A stretch of 64,000 bases of DNA. Origin: JAEUSG01 sp964590225. GTDB lineage: Bacteria > Fibrobacterota > OXYB2-FULL-49-7 > JAEUSG01. How positions within the stretch are numbered: position 1 is the stretch's first letter; every line of letters begins with the position of its first letter. Under the pieces are notes generated by a model. The model searched no databases and was not told the DNA's origin. It saw only the letters and a list, made by a program, of their open reading frames with translations. Shown here piece after piece: positions 35,980 to 45,867 of the stretch. The stretch spans positions 13,916-77,915 of the forward strand of contig CAZPWS010000009.1 of the NCBI GenBank assembly GCA_964590225.1, read 5' to 3'. The translations under genes and the position numbers were made by a program.

Positions 35980-36326
35980 TATTTTATAAGTTCAGACTTA
36001 TCGCTTACAATTTTAATAATTTTATCAATACTAGTCACCGAAAAGAGATCGGCTGCCTGCTGCTGTGGTGACAATATGGCTATTTTACCGCCTTTTTCTC
36101 TTAACTGCTTTTCTGTAGAAAGAAGCAGCGCTATTATGCTGCTATCAACAAAGGCCGTTTTACTCATGTCTATTGCCAAAAAGAGATGGGTTCTGGTCAA
36201 CTCTTCAATCTGCAACTGATAAGAACAGGCACCATCATCCTTCAATATTTTCGAGGGTAATTCAACTACTACCCAGCCACAATACTCCCACTGAAAACAA
36301 TATCCTACTTGTGCAGGTAATTCCAT
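35979..36326 (-). CDS. STAS-domain protein
   Basis: This 115-residue STAS domain has the helix-capping Ser motif in TAFVDSSIIALLL, preceded by LAIDMS and followed by KGGKIAILSP. This is the pattern of anti-sigma-factor antagonists, with Ser at or near the phosphorylation site. Its stop codon overlaps the start of the REC-HDOD gene, so the two proteins are probably made in a fixed ratio and act together. It is divergent from the glycosyltransferase gene with 59 bp between. Confidence 0.82.
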   Translation of the reverse strand: MELPAQVGYCFQWEYCGWVVVELPSKILKDDGACSYQLQIEELTRTHLFLAIDMSKTAFVDSSIIALLLSTEKQLREKGGKIAILSPQQQAADLFSVTSIDKIIKIVSDKSELIK

Positions 36327-36385
36327 ACAATTAATATATCATATCGTTGTTATCGCCACAATAAGCTATTGTTTATATTAATAAT

Positions 36386-37579
36386 ATGAGAATTGCGGTA
36401 TTTGCCGATAGATTTTATCCGGAAATAATGGCAGGAAGCGGCAGGGTAGCCTACGAGCTCGCAAAGAAACTGGCAGCAGATGGTCATGAACTGACAATCT
36501 TTACAAGACGATGGGATGCTTCCATACCTGAAAGAGAAGATATTGCCGGCGTAAATGTTTACCGATACCATGCCGATACAACAGGTCCACTAAAATTTGC
36601 AAAATCAATACGAAAAACCGTCTTATCCCTTTTCAGAGAAGCTTATCCTGATTCATTGCCTGATATTGTGCACATTCATCTTCCGGCAGCAGCCACAGCT
36701 ATCTGGCGAGAGCTTAAAGCAGGCAAGATCAGCTCCACCTATTTTTTTTATCTGCCATGGAAAAAAGAATCTGTTGAAGGCAGAATAATCACCCATAAAA
36801 CAATAAAAGAAAAAATCCGTTCTATGATAATCGATAGCATGGAAAGACAGATTATTGGAGTATGCGATAAAATAGTTGTATTTAACAGATTTTCTCACGA
36901 CCTGCTTATTGACAAGTACAAAATAAACTCTAAAACCACCATCACTGAATCAATTATTGGCGTTGACTTTATGAAGTTTATACCCAGTAGCGATAAAATG
37001 TTTTACCGAATCAAGCTTAATCTTCCTACCGATAAAAAAATTGTTATCTCTTTGCGCAGTCTGGAAATTGACATGGGCGTCGATAATCTTATTGAGGCGC
37101 ACAAGCGGCTTATTGATGATAACGAGAATACTCTTTTGCTGCTTGCGGGAAAAGGATCATATGAGTCGGAATTAAAAAACTCTGTTCGTAAATATGGATT
37201 GGAGAACAATTGCATATTCACGGGATGGATTCCCGAAGAATCTCTTGCTGATTATTACCGTGCATCAGATGTCGCCGTAATCCCAGCCATTCACACGGAA
37301 TCATTCGGTCTTCAAATAGCGGAAGCCCTTGCATCGGGAGTACCAGCCATCGCAACACCAGTTGGTTCCGTACCTGAGCTGCTAAGGAAACTTGATCCGC
37401 GCCTTATCTGCGCTTCTACTGCCCCTGAATCAATATACGCAACAATAAAGCAGTTTTTTGCAATTCCTCTTACGCAAGCGCAATGGAGCGACAAATGCAA
37501 TAAATTTGCCATAGAAAATTTTAGCTGGCAAAAACTTGCTGAATTAAGTATTCCCACTGCAAAACAAACGGAGAATTAA
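36386..37579 (+). CDS. Glycosyltransferase family 4
   Basis: The protein is a GT-B retaining glycosyltransferase of 397 residues. The N-terminal domain starts ADRFYPEIMAGSGRVAYELAK, the acceptor-side loop of GT4 enzymes. The C-terminal domain has VISLRSLEIDMGVDNLI, the FTGWIPEE stretch and the nucleotide-sugar motif ESFGLQIAEALASG. The sugar and acceptor cannot be told; surface polysaccharide or LPS is likely. No Shine-Dalgarno site is visible before the ATG. It is followed after 2 bp by a CoA-binding protein gene. Confidence 0.9.
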   Translation: MRIAVFADRFYPEIMAGSGRVAYELAKKLAADGHELTIFTRRWDASIPEREDIAGVNVYRYHADTTGPLKFAKSIRKTVLSLFREAYPDSLPDIVHIHLPAAATAIWRELKAGKISSTYFFYLPWKKESVEGRIITHKTIKEKIRSMIIDSMERQIIGVCDKIVVFNRFSHDLLIDKYKINSKTTITESIIGVDFMKFIPSSDKMFYRIKLNLPTDKKIVISLRSLEIDMGVDNLIEAHKRLIDDNENTLLLLAGKGSYESELKNSVRKYGLENNCIFTGWIPEESLADYYRASDVAVIPAIHTESFGLQIAEALASGVPAIATPVGSVPELLRKLDPRLICASTAPESIYATIKQFFAIPLTQAQWSDKCNKFAIENFSWQKLAELSIPTAKQTEN

Positions 37580-37581
37580 TC

Positions 37582-37956
37582 ATGATAGTTGCAATTATAG
37601 GTGCATCAAATAAAACAGATAGGTACTCATATAAGGCACAGGAAGCGCTTTCAAACGCTGGCCATATGGTAATACCGGTAAATCCCGTGGTAAGTAACAT
37701 TAATGGAGTTGCATGCGTGGCAACAATTGGCGATATAAAAGAGGCCGTCGATACTGTCACTATGTATGTGCGTCCCGATGTCAGCGATAAAATGGCCAAC
37801 GATCTTATCAATCTCAAGCCAAAGCGGGTTATATTTAATCCTGGCACCGAAAACGATAAACTTGAAGCACTCCTCAGAGAAAATGGCATAAGAACTGCAC
37901 GGGCGTGCACAATTGTTATGGTAAAATCAAATCAATTTACCGATCAGCAGGCGTAA
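37582..37956 (+). CDS. CoA-binding (Rossmann) domain protein, YccU-like
   Basis: A 124-residue CoA_binding_2 domain stands alone: IIGASNKTDRYSYKA with the dinucleotide loop, VIPVNP, VTMYVRPD, IFNPGTEND and RACTIVM. Members bind CoA, but their role is not established. It probably shares a transcript with the glycosyltransferase. The 3' end overlaps the convergent radical SAM gene by 20 bp. Confidence 0.88.
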   Translation: MIVAIIGASNKTDRYSYKAQEALSNAGHMVIPVNPVVSNINGVACVATIGDIKEAVDTVTMYVRPDVSDKMANDLINLKPKRVIFNPGTENDKLEALLRENGIRTARACTIVMVKSNQFTDQQA

Positions 37957-38878
37957 AGAAAACGCCCCGTTCCTCCGTCGAGAAGGTCAACAAACCTCTC
38001 TCAACAAGGTCGTCGATAATTGCAGAAGTTTCGTTCTCACTACAGTTGATTACTTGAGCTATATCAGACAAAGTAGAGGGACGGCGTCTTACAAGAGTTA
38101 ATATGAGATCCGTTTTTTCACTCTGTTCACAACTAAAACTCCTTTTATCGTCACGGGAGGAAACAACCTCAACAGGAATTCTTTTAAAGAAGGACAATAT
38201 ACGCGAGACCTCATCTGGTGTAAGCGGACGCACCCAGTCCTCGGTTCCTGGTCGGTCAAGCATATTGATCTGAACCTTATCGGGTTTAATTCTCTCCGCA
38301 GCCTTTGATAATAAATCAAGCTCCTGCATTGTATCATTTATTCCAGGCACTATAAATATTTCAAGCCACATCTGCCCCTTAAATTCCTTACGGAACGACA
38401 CAAGGCCTTCGACTATTGCCAAGGGGTCACATTGCCCAACCGACCTGTTTATTTTCGCAAAAACGCTCTTTGATACAGCATCAAGAGATGGCACTATAAG
38501 ATCGAGAGGGCGTATTTCCGCACGAATACTTTCGCAAACTAACAGAGAACTATTCGTAAGCAGCGCAGTTTTATACCCTGGGTAGTTCTTTATGATAAAA
38601 TCAAGAACACCGCCCAGACCTTTGTTAAGAAGTGGCTCTCCAGAGCCTGAAAATGTGATATAGTCAAGTTCCGGCCCGGTTTTAAAGAAATGCTTAAGTT
38701 CTTCAAGCACCTTATAAATTGGAACAAATTCCTGCCTCTCCGAAACCAGTTCCGTTGTTTCACCACACTCGCAATAAACACAGTTAAAATTACACACCTT
38801 ATGAGGGACAAGATCCACTCCAAGGGACATTCCAAGTCGCCTTGAAGGAAGTGGGCCAAAGAGGTATTTGTATGACAT
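37937..38878 (-). CDS. Radical SAM protein with C-terminal winged helix
   Basis: The start YLFGPLPSRRLGMSLGVDLVP and the cluster motif CNFNCVYC (near 29-36) mark a radical SAM family often annotated as Fe-S oxidoreductase (COG0731-like). SGSGEP and the RPGTEDWVRPL stretch belong to the same family. The last 70 residues look like a winged helix (TLSDIAQVINCSENETSAIIDDL). The substrate is unknown. It follows the PEGA gene by 14 bp in a leftward run. Confidence 0.85.
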   Translation of the reverse strand: MSYKYLFGPLPSRRLGMSLGVDLVPHKVCNFNCVYCECGETTELVSERQEFVPIYKVLEELKHFFKTGPELDYITFSGSGEPLLNKGLGGVLDFIIKNYPGYKTALLTNSSLLVCESIRAEIRPLDLIVPSLDAVSKSVFAKINRSVGQCDPLAIVEGLVSFRKEFKGQMWLEIFIVPGINDTMQELDLLSKAAERIKPDKVQINMLDRPGTEDWVRPLTPDEVSRILSFFKRIPVEVVSSRDDKRSFSCEQSEKTDLILTLVRRRPSTLSDIAQVINCSENETSAIIDDLVERGLLTFSTEERGVFFTPADR

Positions 38879-38892
38879 TCAATAAAATCCGT

Positions 38893-39384
38893 TTATAACA
38901 TTATCATTAAAAATATTCCAAAAACAGTAACCACAGCACTGCCAACCACAACATAAAGAAGATTCTTTTTTGCAGCTTCCTTTACTCCAATATCGATCTC
39001 GTACAACGGAAACACAACGGCTGCAGTAACGCCGTTTTGTAAAACAATTTTTTGTTCCGCAAGTTCAACAAGAAGCCTAAGTCCGGCTCTTTCACCATCT
39101 TTATCGCCTCTAAAAACGGCTCTTACTACCTGCGGTAAATTTTCTATGGTAGCCTTTCCCGAAAGCAGGCTGTCTCTGAGAGAAAGAGGCAAAAAGGAGA
39201 CTGAATATCGTCCAACTGGAATAGAATCAAGATAGAGTGGCGTATGCCCCCTTAATTCTCCGTCCACATATACAGGTAGCGTATCTCCCCTATCAGATGA
39301 TATTTCCATCCTCCCCCAAAAGTCAGCTGCATGACTAACACAAAGGCTACACAACAACACTAATACAAAGAGTGATTTTATCAT
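38893..39384 (-). CDS. PEGA-domain membrane protein
   Basis: I start it at ATG 39384 (163 residues): a GGAG site lies upstream and the start overlaps the epimerase stop as ATGA. A signal peptide (to about 20) is followed by a PEGA domain (about 25-75, PVYVDGELRGHTPLYLDSIPVGRY). A C-terminal transmembrane segment (about 139-161) follows. PEGA domains are small beta modules in surface or periplasmic proteins. Its function is unknown. Confidence 0.8.
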   Translation of the reverse strand: MIKSLFVLVLLCSLCVSHAADFWGRMEISSDRGDTLPVYVDGELRGHTPLYLDSIPVGRYSVSFLPLSLRDSLLSGKATIENLPQVVRAVFRGDKDGERAGLRLLVELAEQKIVLQNGVTAAVVFPLYEIDIGVKEAAKKNLLYVVVGSAVVTVFGIFLMIML

Positions 39385-40337
39385 TCTTTTTCTCCAAACA
39401 AAGACTTTTCCCAATACTGCAACATTTCTTTTAGCGTACTATCAAGTGGAATTTCGCGCCGCCAGCCTGTTTGCTCGAAAATTTTTCGATTTGAACCGAC
39501 TAAAATCGGCATATCGCTCTTGCGATAAAGTGCTGGATCTTCTTTTATTTCAACACCTATGGCAAGAAATTGAGCCATTCTTTCAATTATTGACCTTAAC
39601 GGAATAGCTTCACCTGAAGCGATATTATACACCTCACCGCTGATCCCTCTCTCGAATAGAGCATGGTAGGCTCTAATGACATCTTTAACATCAAGAAAAT
39701 CACGACTGACGCTTACATCCCCCGTTTTCACTTCAAACGGACCTCCTGCATATTTTATGCCTATGAGCTTTTTAGCGAAAGAGGGCAAAACAAAGTTATC
39801 CGGCTGTCCCGCTCCTGTGTGGTTGAATGGCCTGGCAATAATAATATCCATACCATAGTGGAGGCTAAACTGGCGGCTTATAATTTCAGAGGCAAGCTTA
39901 CTCGCAGCATAGGGAGAACCGGGGTTGGGAAGGTCAGCTTCTATACGCAAACCATTATTTTCGCTGCGACCATATATATCGCTTGAAGAGACAACAATTA
40001 TTCTGGATTTCAGATTATTAACACGGATCGCCTCCAATAAATTCGTCAATGCACACACATTGGTGTTTATTGTATCGGCTGGTTGCTCTATGGAGGCAGC
40101 GACCGAACTTTTTCCCGCAAGATGGAGAACACGAGATGGACAATATTTACGAATCAATGATTCAACAGCACAATAACTTGTTAAATCAAGCTCACAAGCA
40201 TCAATTGGTCCGCCTGCTCCAACTTTTGGAACAACAACATCTGCACAAATGATAGTATCATTCGGATACATTTCACCAAAATATGAAGCAGCAACGCGGC
40301 CAACAAAGCCAAATGCCCCAGTAATTAGAAACGACAT
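39381..40337 (-). CDS. NAD(P)-dependent sugar-nucleotide epimerase/reductase, Rmd-like
   Basis: This extended short-chain dehydrogenase (318 residues) has the Rossmann motif TGAFGFVG, the Ser in SSSDIYG and the catalytic YAASK. The C-terminal part (KSDMPILVGSNRKI, TGWRREIPLDSTL, LQYW) is close to GDP-4-dehydro-6-deoxy-D-mannose reductase (Rmd), which would make GDP-rhamnose for surface glycans. GDP-mannose 4,6-dehydratase is not in the window, so the substrate is inferred. Confidence 0.82.
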   Translation of the reverse strand: MSFLITGAFGFVGRVAASYFGEMYPNDTIICADVVVPKVGAGGPIDACELDLTSYCAVESLIRKYCPSRVLHLAGKSSVAASIEQPADTINTNVCALTNLLEAIRVNNLKSRIIVVSSSDIYGRSENNGLRIEADLPNPGSPYAASKLASEIISRQFSLHYGMDIIIARPFNHTGAGQPDNFVLPSFAKKLIGIKYAGGPFEVKTGDVSVSRDFLDVKDVIRAYHALFERGISGEVYNIASGEAIPLRSIIERMAQFLAIGVEIKEDPALYRKSDMPILVGSNRKIFEQTGWRREIPLDSTLKEMLQYWEKSLFGEKE

Positions 40338-40367
40338 AATAGTTAAAATAGCTTTTACAACGAACGA

Positions 40368-43300
40368 TTACCGAAGACTCTTGTACGGAACAGTGGACAG
40401 TGCACGATTCCGTGAAAAATCGCCTACACGGGAGACTACACCATACTCCGGATCCCTGTCTGTAATCCAACTATCGAACGAAAAACCGACATTAAGATAA
40501 AGCATCGCATCGGGATTGTTCCATGGTTTGGTCGAAACAAATCGGTTCAAGGAGGCCATCTCCTCGCCTCGTGAAAGTGCAGTCGAATACCTAAGTGTAA
40601 CAAAAAGGGGGTACCCTGGAGAGATGTAATTCTCGAACCTCAATTCTGCTCCCAATCCCGTTCTGGGCATGGCACGAAAAATACTCATCATATTTGCTAT
40701 AAAACCATTTACCGTATCGTCTGGAAGCTCTTTATAAACAACATGCTTATCCTCCGACGGAAAGCGATAATTGATCTTTGACGCTTCAACTTTCTGTATA
40801 GAATCCTCCATATCGGCGTATGAGTTAAATTCAACGGGAAATCTTGTTTCGTTCTGGTTTTGCGGCAGTCTTGCTACATATTTATCAATTTCTCTATTCT
40901 GTCGTGAATATTCTGACAGGTCTGCCCTACCCTGCCACGAAGGATCAATTCCTGAAGAGGCACCTGCTTCAAAAAAGAGCGATGCATAGGCTTTATCAAA
41001 CAACAGATTGCCGGCCCGCACCCTCAAGCGTTTCCACATGGGAAAACGGATAAATGCTGCTGCACGACCGCCATTCCGTCCAGGAAAAAAGAGTCTTGAA
41101 CTATTTTCCAAAAAGGGCATAGTTGTCATCATAAGACCAGGATAAAGAAAGTTATCTATGGGTCTGTCGGCAGCCGTTAAATAGGCTTCACCGCCAATTG
41201 TCAAAGAGGGTAAAAACGGAGCGGCAAAAGCTGCACCATATGAAAGGGTAAGCCTGTTATGGTTGCTTCTTTTGTATTTTTCAATAATTTTTCCGCCATC
41301 ACCTATTGTAAACGATTCCTGCCACGATGAGCCATCGACAAGTATGTCGTCTGTTGAATGTTCAAACCGCAACCTGAAAGAGCTGCCACGAGGATCGATT
41401 GCATCCTCCTGCCGCCACCCATCGACGCCGCTTCCAAATGTAGTTGTAACAAACTGAACAAATGGGTTGATACTCTTATAGAAAGAATATTCAAATGAAA
41501 AGCCATCCATATTATAAAAATCAACAGATTGTGACCCATATCTTAAGCCTAAACGGAAAAAACGGTTTGTGCTGAAAAATGGAAACGAGGCATCTGCAAG
41601 ATATTCCTGAACATCAATTAGATATTTGTCCATTGCATACCTATACTCTGATGAATTATAAAAACTACCTGTATCCGCAATAAGAAATTTGGCAAGAGCG
41701 ATGGAAAGAGTTGGATAAAACAGTTTGTTTTCGTAAATAAGCATCATCTCTTTATCATGCGAAGGATTGAAAAATAGATGGCGCCCATAATCGCTACCGA
41801 TAATATCAATGCCATTGCTGACTTCCAGAAGGCCAAGTGCGAGCAAAGAATGCTTTTCCAATGGATCTGTTAGCCAGCATATTCCACCTGCCTTTATTCC
41901 AATTTTCCCTTTCTCGGCATTAGCACCAGAAGAAGTTAATTCTTCACCTAATATCATGGGTATTATAAGAGCCCTATTAAGCTTGACTGAATAAGGCACA
42001 GGCTCATAAGAGAAAGAGACAATTGAAGGTGATGCAGGCTTCGTTTTATCTCTGCGTGAATTTATATCAAAAAGCGTTTCGTTTGCGAGTGGAGTATTCT
42101 CTGTTATATAAATTGAAAAGCCAGCCGTATCGTATCCCGAATAGGCAATCGATGCTCCATCAGGCGACACAACCGGTTGAAATGCCCCACCTACAACATT
42201 TGTAATTCTTGTACAGTTACCTGTTTCGATATCCACTCTATACAGATTAAAAATACCGCTTCGGTCGGAAGAGAATACAATACTCTTTCCGTCCGGCGTA
42301 AAGGATGGATCCCTGTCGTCATAATCAGAGTCCACAATCTGGCGAAAGTTTCCGTTAAGATCAACAAGACCGATATTCATACTGTGATTATCGAAATAGG
42401 AAAAAACTATAAGGCTGTCGTTTGGCGAAAAGCGTGGTCCCTGAATCAAGAATCCATTCGCCGAATTTGAAGGATCCTTAAAAAGAAGCCGATCAATTTT
42501 CTGTCGCCTCTTTTGTACCCATTCCACCCCAAGCAAAGGAGCCGTTATTCTACTGAACGATTTTACAGACACAATATTATTGTTTTGCAACAAGACAAGC
42601 TCGTTTTTATTCTTAACCTTTCTGACAGCCGCCACCCAGAGGCCATTACTGCTTGCCACCGCCTGCTGAATATGGTCACGAAATGTTATGTTAAAGCGAA
42701 ATCTGTTTCGCAAAAGCCCAAGAGAATCTTTGCGAAGAAAGCTTAATGTGTTCCGCATATTTTCAAGCGTTCCCGTACCTACTACAGTGTCGATCACAGC
42801 GTCGATATAGGTTTCACCACTAACCGGTGCAATATGCGGTGAAGAATGGGCCACTTTCCGTCCGCTGTCAAGAATGGAAAAAAAACCCGTAACAATAGGC
42901 GAATGTAGTTTGAAGCGCTCTTTTTCTTTTTTGATAGTGTCGGAGAAGCTCCATTTATAAAGAGATGCCCGTCCGCCATCTCCGCCTGAGTTACTCAGGA
43001 AAAACAGTTCACGGCCATCATTTGACCATAACGGATGGATGTTCCTAAAGCCATAATCATTTGAAGAATCGGACCACAATCGACGGCCTTCTGTGATGCT
43101 GCCTATGGCTTGAAGATCCTTATTGTAGCGTCCTTTTTCCGCCAAACCCCATTCCCGATAAAGTGAGTCTGTTCCAAATCCCAAAGCACTTCGCAAGGCC
43201 ATATCAAATGTCAGATTTTTAATCTTCCTGCACTCGTCACATATTCTCTTAATTGAACCGTAACCATATGTATCTGATATATAGCGAACAAGCGAGAAAC

Positions 43301-43985
43301 CCTGATTATAAGGGCCGCTCTCAAAGTCTTTTGACTTTCCAATAAAAATATTCATCTGACCAATAGGGAGAAGCTTATCGTTAAGCGACTTTACACGCAT
43401 TAGCATATCACGGTGCGTATCCCACGAATCGCTGCCACGACGGGAGGCTTCAAACTGGGCAATTCCTTCTGCAAACCACATCGGGAACAGATCGAAAGAA
43501 TATAGCGTAAAAAAATTTGTCTGTATCCTTTCATTGAAGTAGTCGCTATACCCAAAGCGGATATCGGGTATATTGTAACGGCTCTTTTGTGCGTGCTGAA
43601 TGCTCACAATATGGGCAAACTCATGAACGACAACATTACGAAGCCAATCGTTAAATCCCCGCAATTCAAAGTCGAGTCCGGAAATCCATATTTTTATTGT
43701 ATTTGCGGACGCCCAAGCCCAACCGTTACTGTAATCCTCATCGTCAAATATTATCTCCATCTTTTTTGGAAGCTCAAAACCGTAATCGTCCCTGAAATAG
43801 CCGTAAACCTCTTCAGCTATACTTGCTCCAAGCAGCGCCTGCTCCTGCAAGCCCGAAAGGTAAGTTACATTAAAATGGGTCGTTTCACTCCGATACCACT
43901 TTCGATGCGGCTTATTGTAATCAACCGCATAGGCTGCTGTTGCAAAAACGAATACAAGAAAGAGCCCTATTGCTTGTCGTATCAT
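40368..43985 (-). CDS. Outer-membrane-type protein with gluzincin protease, TolB-like propeller and beta-barrel regions
   Basis: The protein is a 1205-residue exported chain with signal peptide 1-20. Residues about 30-260 form a metalloprotease-like domain with the zinc motif HEFAH (H121, E122, H125) and a third ligand Glu in WFAEG (E173). Residues about 290-640 are WD/TolB-type repeats (SPNDSLIVFSYFDN, FTPDGKSIVFSSDRSGIFNLYR, VSPDGASIAYSGYD). The last 500 residues alternate aromatic strands like a beta-barrel (GLGAELRFENYI, PLFVTLRYST, LNVGFSFDSW). Similar architectures are known as uncharacterised proteins in FCB bacteria. It may be a surface protease; activity is inferred from the motif only. 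Confidence 0.8.
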   Translation of the reverse strand: MIRQAIGLFLVFVFATAAYAVDYNKPHRKWYRSETTHFNVTYLSGLQEQALLGASIAEEVYGYFRDDYGFELPKKMEIIFDDEDYSNGWAWASANTIKIWISGLDFELRGFNDWLRNVVVHEFAHIVSIQHAQKSRYNIPDIRFGYSDYFNERIQTNFFTLYSFDLFPMWFAEGIAQFEASRRGSDSWDTHRDMLMRVKSLNDKLLPIGQMNIFIGKSKDFESGPYNQGFSLVRYISDTYGYGSIKRICDECRKIKNLTFDMALRSALGFGTDSLYREWGLAEKGRYNKDLQAIGSITEGRRLWSDSSNDYGFRNIHPLWSNDGRELFFLSNSGGDGGRASLYKWSFSDTIKKEKERFKLHSPIVTGFFSILDSGRKVAHSSPHIAPVSGETYIDAVIDTVVGTGTLENMRNTLSFLRKDSLGLLRNRFRFNITFRDHIQQAVASSNGLWVAAVRKVKNKNELVLLQNNNIVSVKSFSRITAPLLGVEWVQKRRQKIDRLLFKDPSNSANGFLIQGPRFSPNDSLIVFSYFDNHSMNIGLVDLNGNFRQIVDSDYDDRDPSFTPDGKSIVFSSDRSGIFNLYRVDIETGNCTRITNVVGGAFQPVVSPDGASIAYSGYDTAGFSIYITENTPLANETLFDINSRRDKTKPASPSIVSFSYEPVPYSVKLNRALIIPMILGEELTSSGANAEKGKIGIKAGGICWLTDPLEKHSLLALGLLEVSNGIDIIGSDYGRHLFFNPSHDKEMMLIYENKLFYPTLSIALAKFLIADTGSFYNSSEYRYAMDKYLIDVQEYLADASFPFFSTNRFFRLGLRYGSQSVDFYNMDGFSFEYSFYKSINPFVQFVTTTFGSGVDGWRQEDAIDPRGSSFRLRFEHSTDDILVDGSSWQESFTIGDGGKIIEKYKRSNHNRLTLSYGAAFAAPFLPSLTIGGEAYLTAADRPIDNFLYPGLMMTTMPFLENSSRLFFPGRNGGRAAAFIRFPMWKRLRVRAGNLLFDKAYASLFFEAGASSGIDPSWQGRADLSEYSRQNREIDKYVARLPQNQNETRFPVEFNSYADMEDSIQKVEASKINYRFPSEDKHVVYKELPDDTVNGFIANMMSIFRAMPRTGLGAELRFENYISPGYPLFVTLRYSTALSRGEEMASLNRFVSTKPWNNPDAMLYLNVGFSFDSWITDRDPEYGVVSRVGDFSRNRALSTVPYKSLR

Positions 43986-44019
43986 TTAATAAAAGATAGT
44001 AATATGAGATGAACCCTGT

Positions 44020-44949
44020 TCAGTTCCGCTCTTTTACAACAAGATCTGGCTTGCTGATCAATACTGTTGCACCAGGCTTAATTGAGTGGGTTACCCATGT
44101 ATTTCCACCTATGGTCGCCCCCTTACCAATAACCGTATCGCCACCGAGTATGGTGGCATTCGCATACACGGTAACACCGTCCTTGAGGGTAGGATGCCGT
44201 TTTGTTCCCTTAACTATACGGCCAGAGGAATCCCTCTGAAAAGAAAGCGCACCAAGGGTTACTCCCTGATAAATTTTTACATGGTCTCCAATTTCCGTTG
44301 TTTCGCCAATAACCACACCGGTTCCATGATCAATAAAAAAAGAGTGGCCGATTTTAGCTCCCGGATGTATATCGATGCCCGTAGCCATATGCGCCCACTC
44401 AGACATTATTCGCGGAATCATCGGCACCTCTTTTTTATAAAAAAGATGGGCAATTCGGTAAACAGTTATAGCTTTAACAAAGGGGTAGCTAACGATAATT
44501 TCGTCGTACGACTGTGCCGCCGGATCGCCTTCATATGCCGCTTCAACATCAGCCCGCAAAAATTCGCGCAACGATGGAATCGACTCAAGGATTTCTACTG
44601 TTATACTGTATGCTTTTGAACCACAATCACAACGGACGCACACCCTGCCGCCCTTCTCCGGACACTTGTATTCAAGCGCCCTGTTTATCTGGTAAAACAA
44701 CTTGTCAAACAAGCCCTCAAGTATGGTACCCACATAATACGACACGCCAGAGCTGGTGATTGATTCTCTTCCAACAAATCCCGGAAAAATTATTTTGAAA
44801 AAGTCGTGAATTATTTCAACTACATTATCGGAATTCGGTAGATTAAGTCCATCAATCTGGTTAATTCCCTTTTGCAACTTGTAAGACTTTATAAGTCGCT
44901 TTGCAAGTGCCTGTAATTTTTGCTCTTTCCAATTTTTATCTTTATGCAT
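44020..44949 (-). CDS. cysE: Serine O-acetyltransferase
   Basis: The enzyme acetylates serine to give O-acetylserine, the precursor of cysteine. A helical N-terminal half is followed by a left-handed hexapeptide-repeat domain (about 190-300), with IDHGTGVVIGETTEIGDHVKIYQG carrying the catalytic His and Asp and the acetyl-CoA contacts. The 309-residue form resembles the EpsC/SrpH type. It is the last gene of the rrf2 operon, 3 bp after nadA. Confidence 0.92.
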   Translation of the reverse strand: MHKDKNWKEQKLQALAKRLIKSYKLQKGINQIDGLNLPNSDNVVEIIHDFFKIIFPGFVGRESITSSGVSYYVGTILEGLFDKLFYQINRALEYKCPEKGGRVCVRCDCGSKAYSITVEILESIPSLREFLRADVEAAYEGDPAAQSYDEIIVSYPFVKAITVYRIAHLFYKKEVPMIPRIMSEWAHMATGIDIHPGAKIGHSFFIDHGTGVVIGETTEIGDHVKIYQGVTLGALSFQRDSSGRIVKGTKRHPTLKDGVTVYANATILGGDTVIGKGATIGGNTWVTHSIKPGATVLISKPDLVVKERN

Positions 44950-44952
44950 TCG

Positions 44953-45867
44953 TCATACCTCCAGCATTCTGTTAATCGCTGCCCGGGCTCTATTGGCTGT
45001 TTCAATATCTACAAAAACCTCGTGCGACATTGTTTTAAGTGAATTGCATATTTTTGTTAGAGAATTTTTTTTCATATTGGGACAAATAATATCATGCGAA
45101 ACAATATAAAAACTTTTATGCGGGTTTTCTTTGCGCAACTGGTAAAGTATCCCTTTTTCTGTGACGATAACAAATTCTGTTCGGTCCGACTTCCTGACAT
45201 ATTCTATCATCTGACCCGTTGAAAGCGCTTCGTCTGCCAGCTGTATGGCCTCCCAATTGCACTCAGGATGAATAAGAACAACAGCTTCCGGATGACTTCC
45301 CCGCGCACGCAACACCATTTCTGCCGATATTCTTGCGTGTGTCGGGCAAAACCCTTTCCAGCATACAATATCCCTTTTCGTTTTCTCCTTTACAAATCTG
45401 CCAAGGTGCATATCCGGTACAAAAAGGATCTTTTCCGATTCAGGAAGCGAAGCAACAAGCTTTACTGAATTAGCAGAGGTGCAGCAAATATCACTCTCGG
45501 CTTTTACTTCTGCAGTTGAATTTACATAACAAAATACCGTCCGATTGGGATTAACTCTTTTGAATTCCCGCAGTTTTTCAGCTGTTATCATGTCCGCCAT
45601 TGGGCATCCAGCCGCAGGATCCGGAAGCAACACCTTTTTTTCGGGAGAAAGTATCTTCGCTGTTTCAGCCATGAAGTAAACACCACAAAACACAATAACA
45701 TCGGCGTCTGTTTTAGCGGCTTCAATGGAAAGACCAAGTGAATCGCCAGTATAGTCTGCCACTGCCTGAATTTCATCCGGCTGATAGTTATGCGCAAGGA
45801 TAACAGCGTTTCGCTCTTTTTTTAATTGATCGACTTCAAGCAGTAATTTTTCATCCGCACTATTCAT
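44953..45867 (-). CDS. nadA: Quinolinate synthase A
   Basis: This [4Fe-4S] enzyme condenses iminoaspartate with dihydroxyacetone phosphate to quinolinate. The 304-residue chain has the three-fold repeat fold with probable cluster ligands C88 (AGCPMADM), C174 (GFCPTH) and C262 (IICPNM). nadB is not in the window; nadC lies at 31770. It overlaps mnmA by one base. Confidence 0.95.
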   Translation of the reverse strand: MNSADEKLLLEVDQLKKERNAVILAHNYQPDEIQAVADYTGDSLGLSIEAAKTDADVIVFCGVYFMAETAKILSPEKKVLLPDPAAGCPMADMITAEKLREFKRVNPNRTVFCYVNSTAEVKAESDICCTSANSVKLVASLPESEKILFVPDMHLGRFVKEKTKRDIVCWKGFCPTHARISAEMVLRARGSHPEAVVLIHPECNWEAIQLADEALSTGQMIEYVRKSDRTEFVIVTEKGILYQLRKENPHKSFYIVSHDIICPNMKKNSLTKICNSLKTMSHEVFVDIETANRARAAINRMLEV

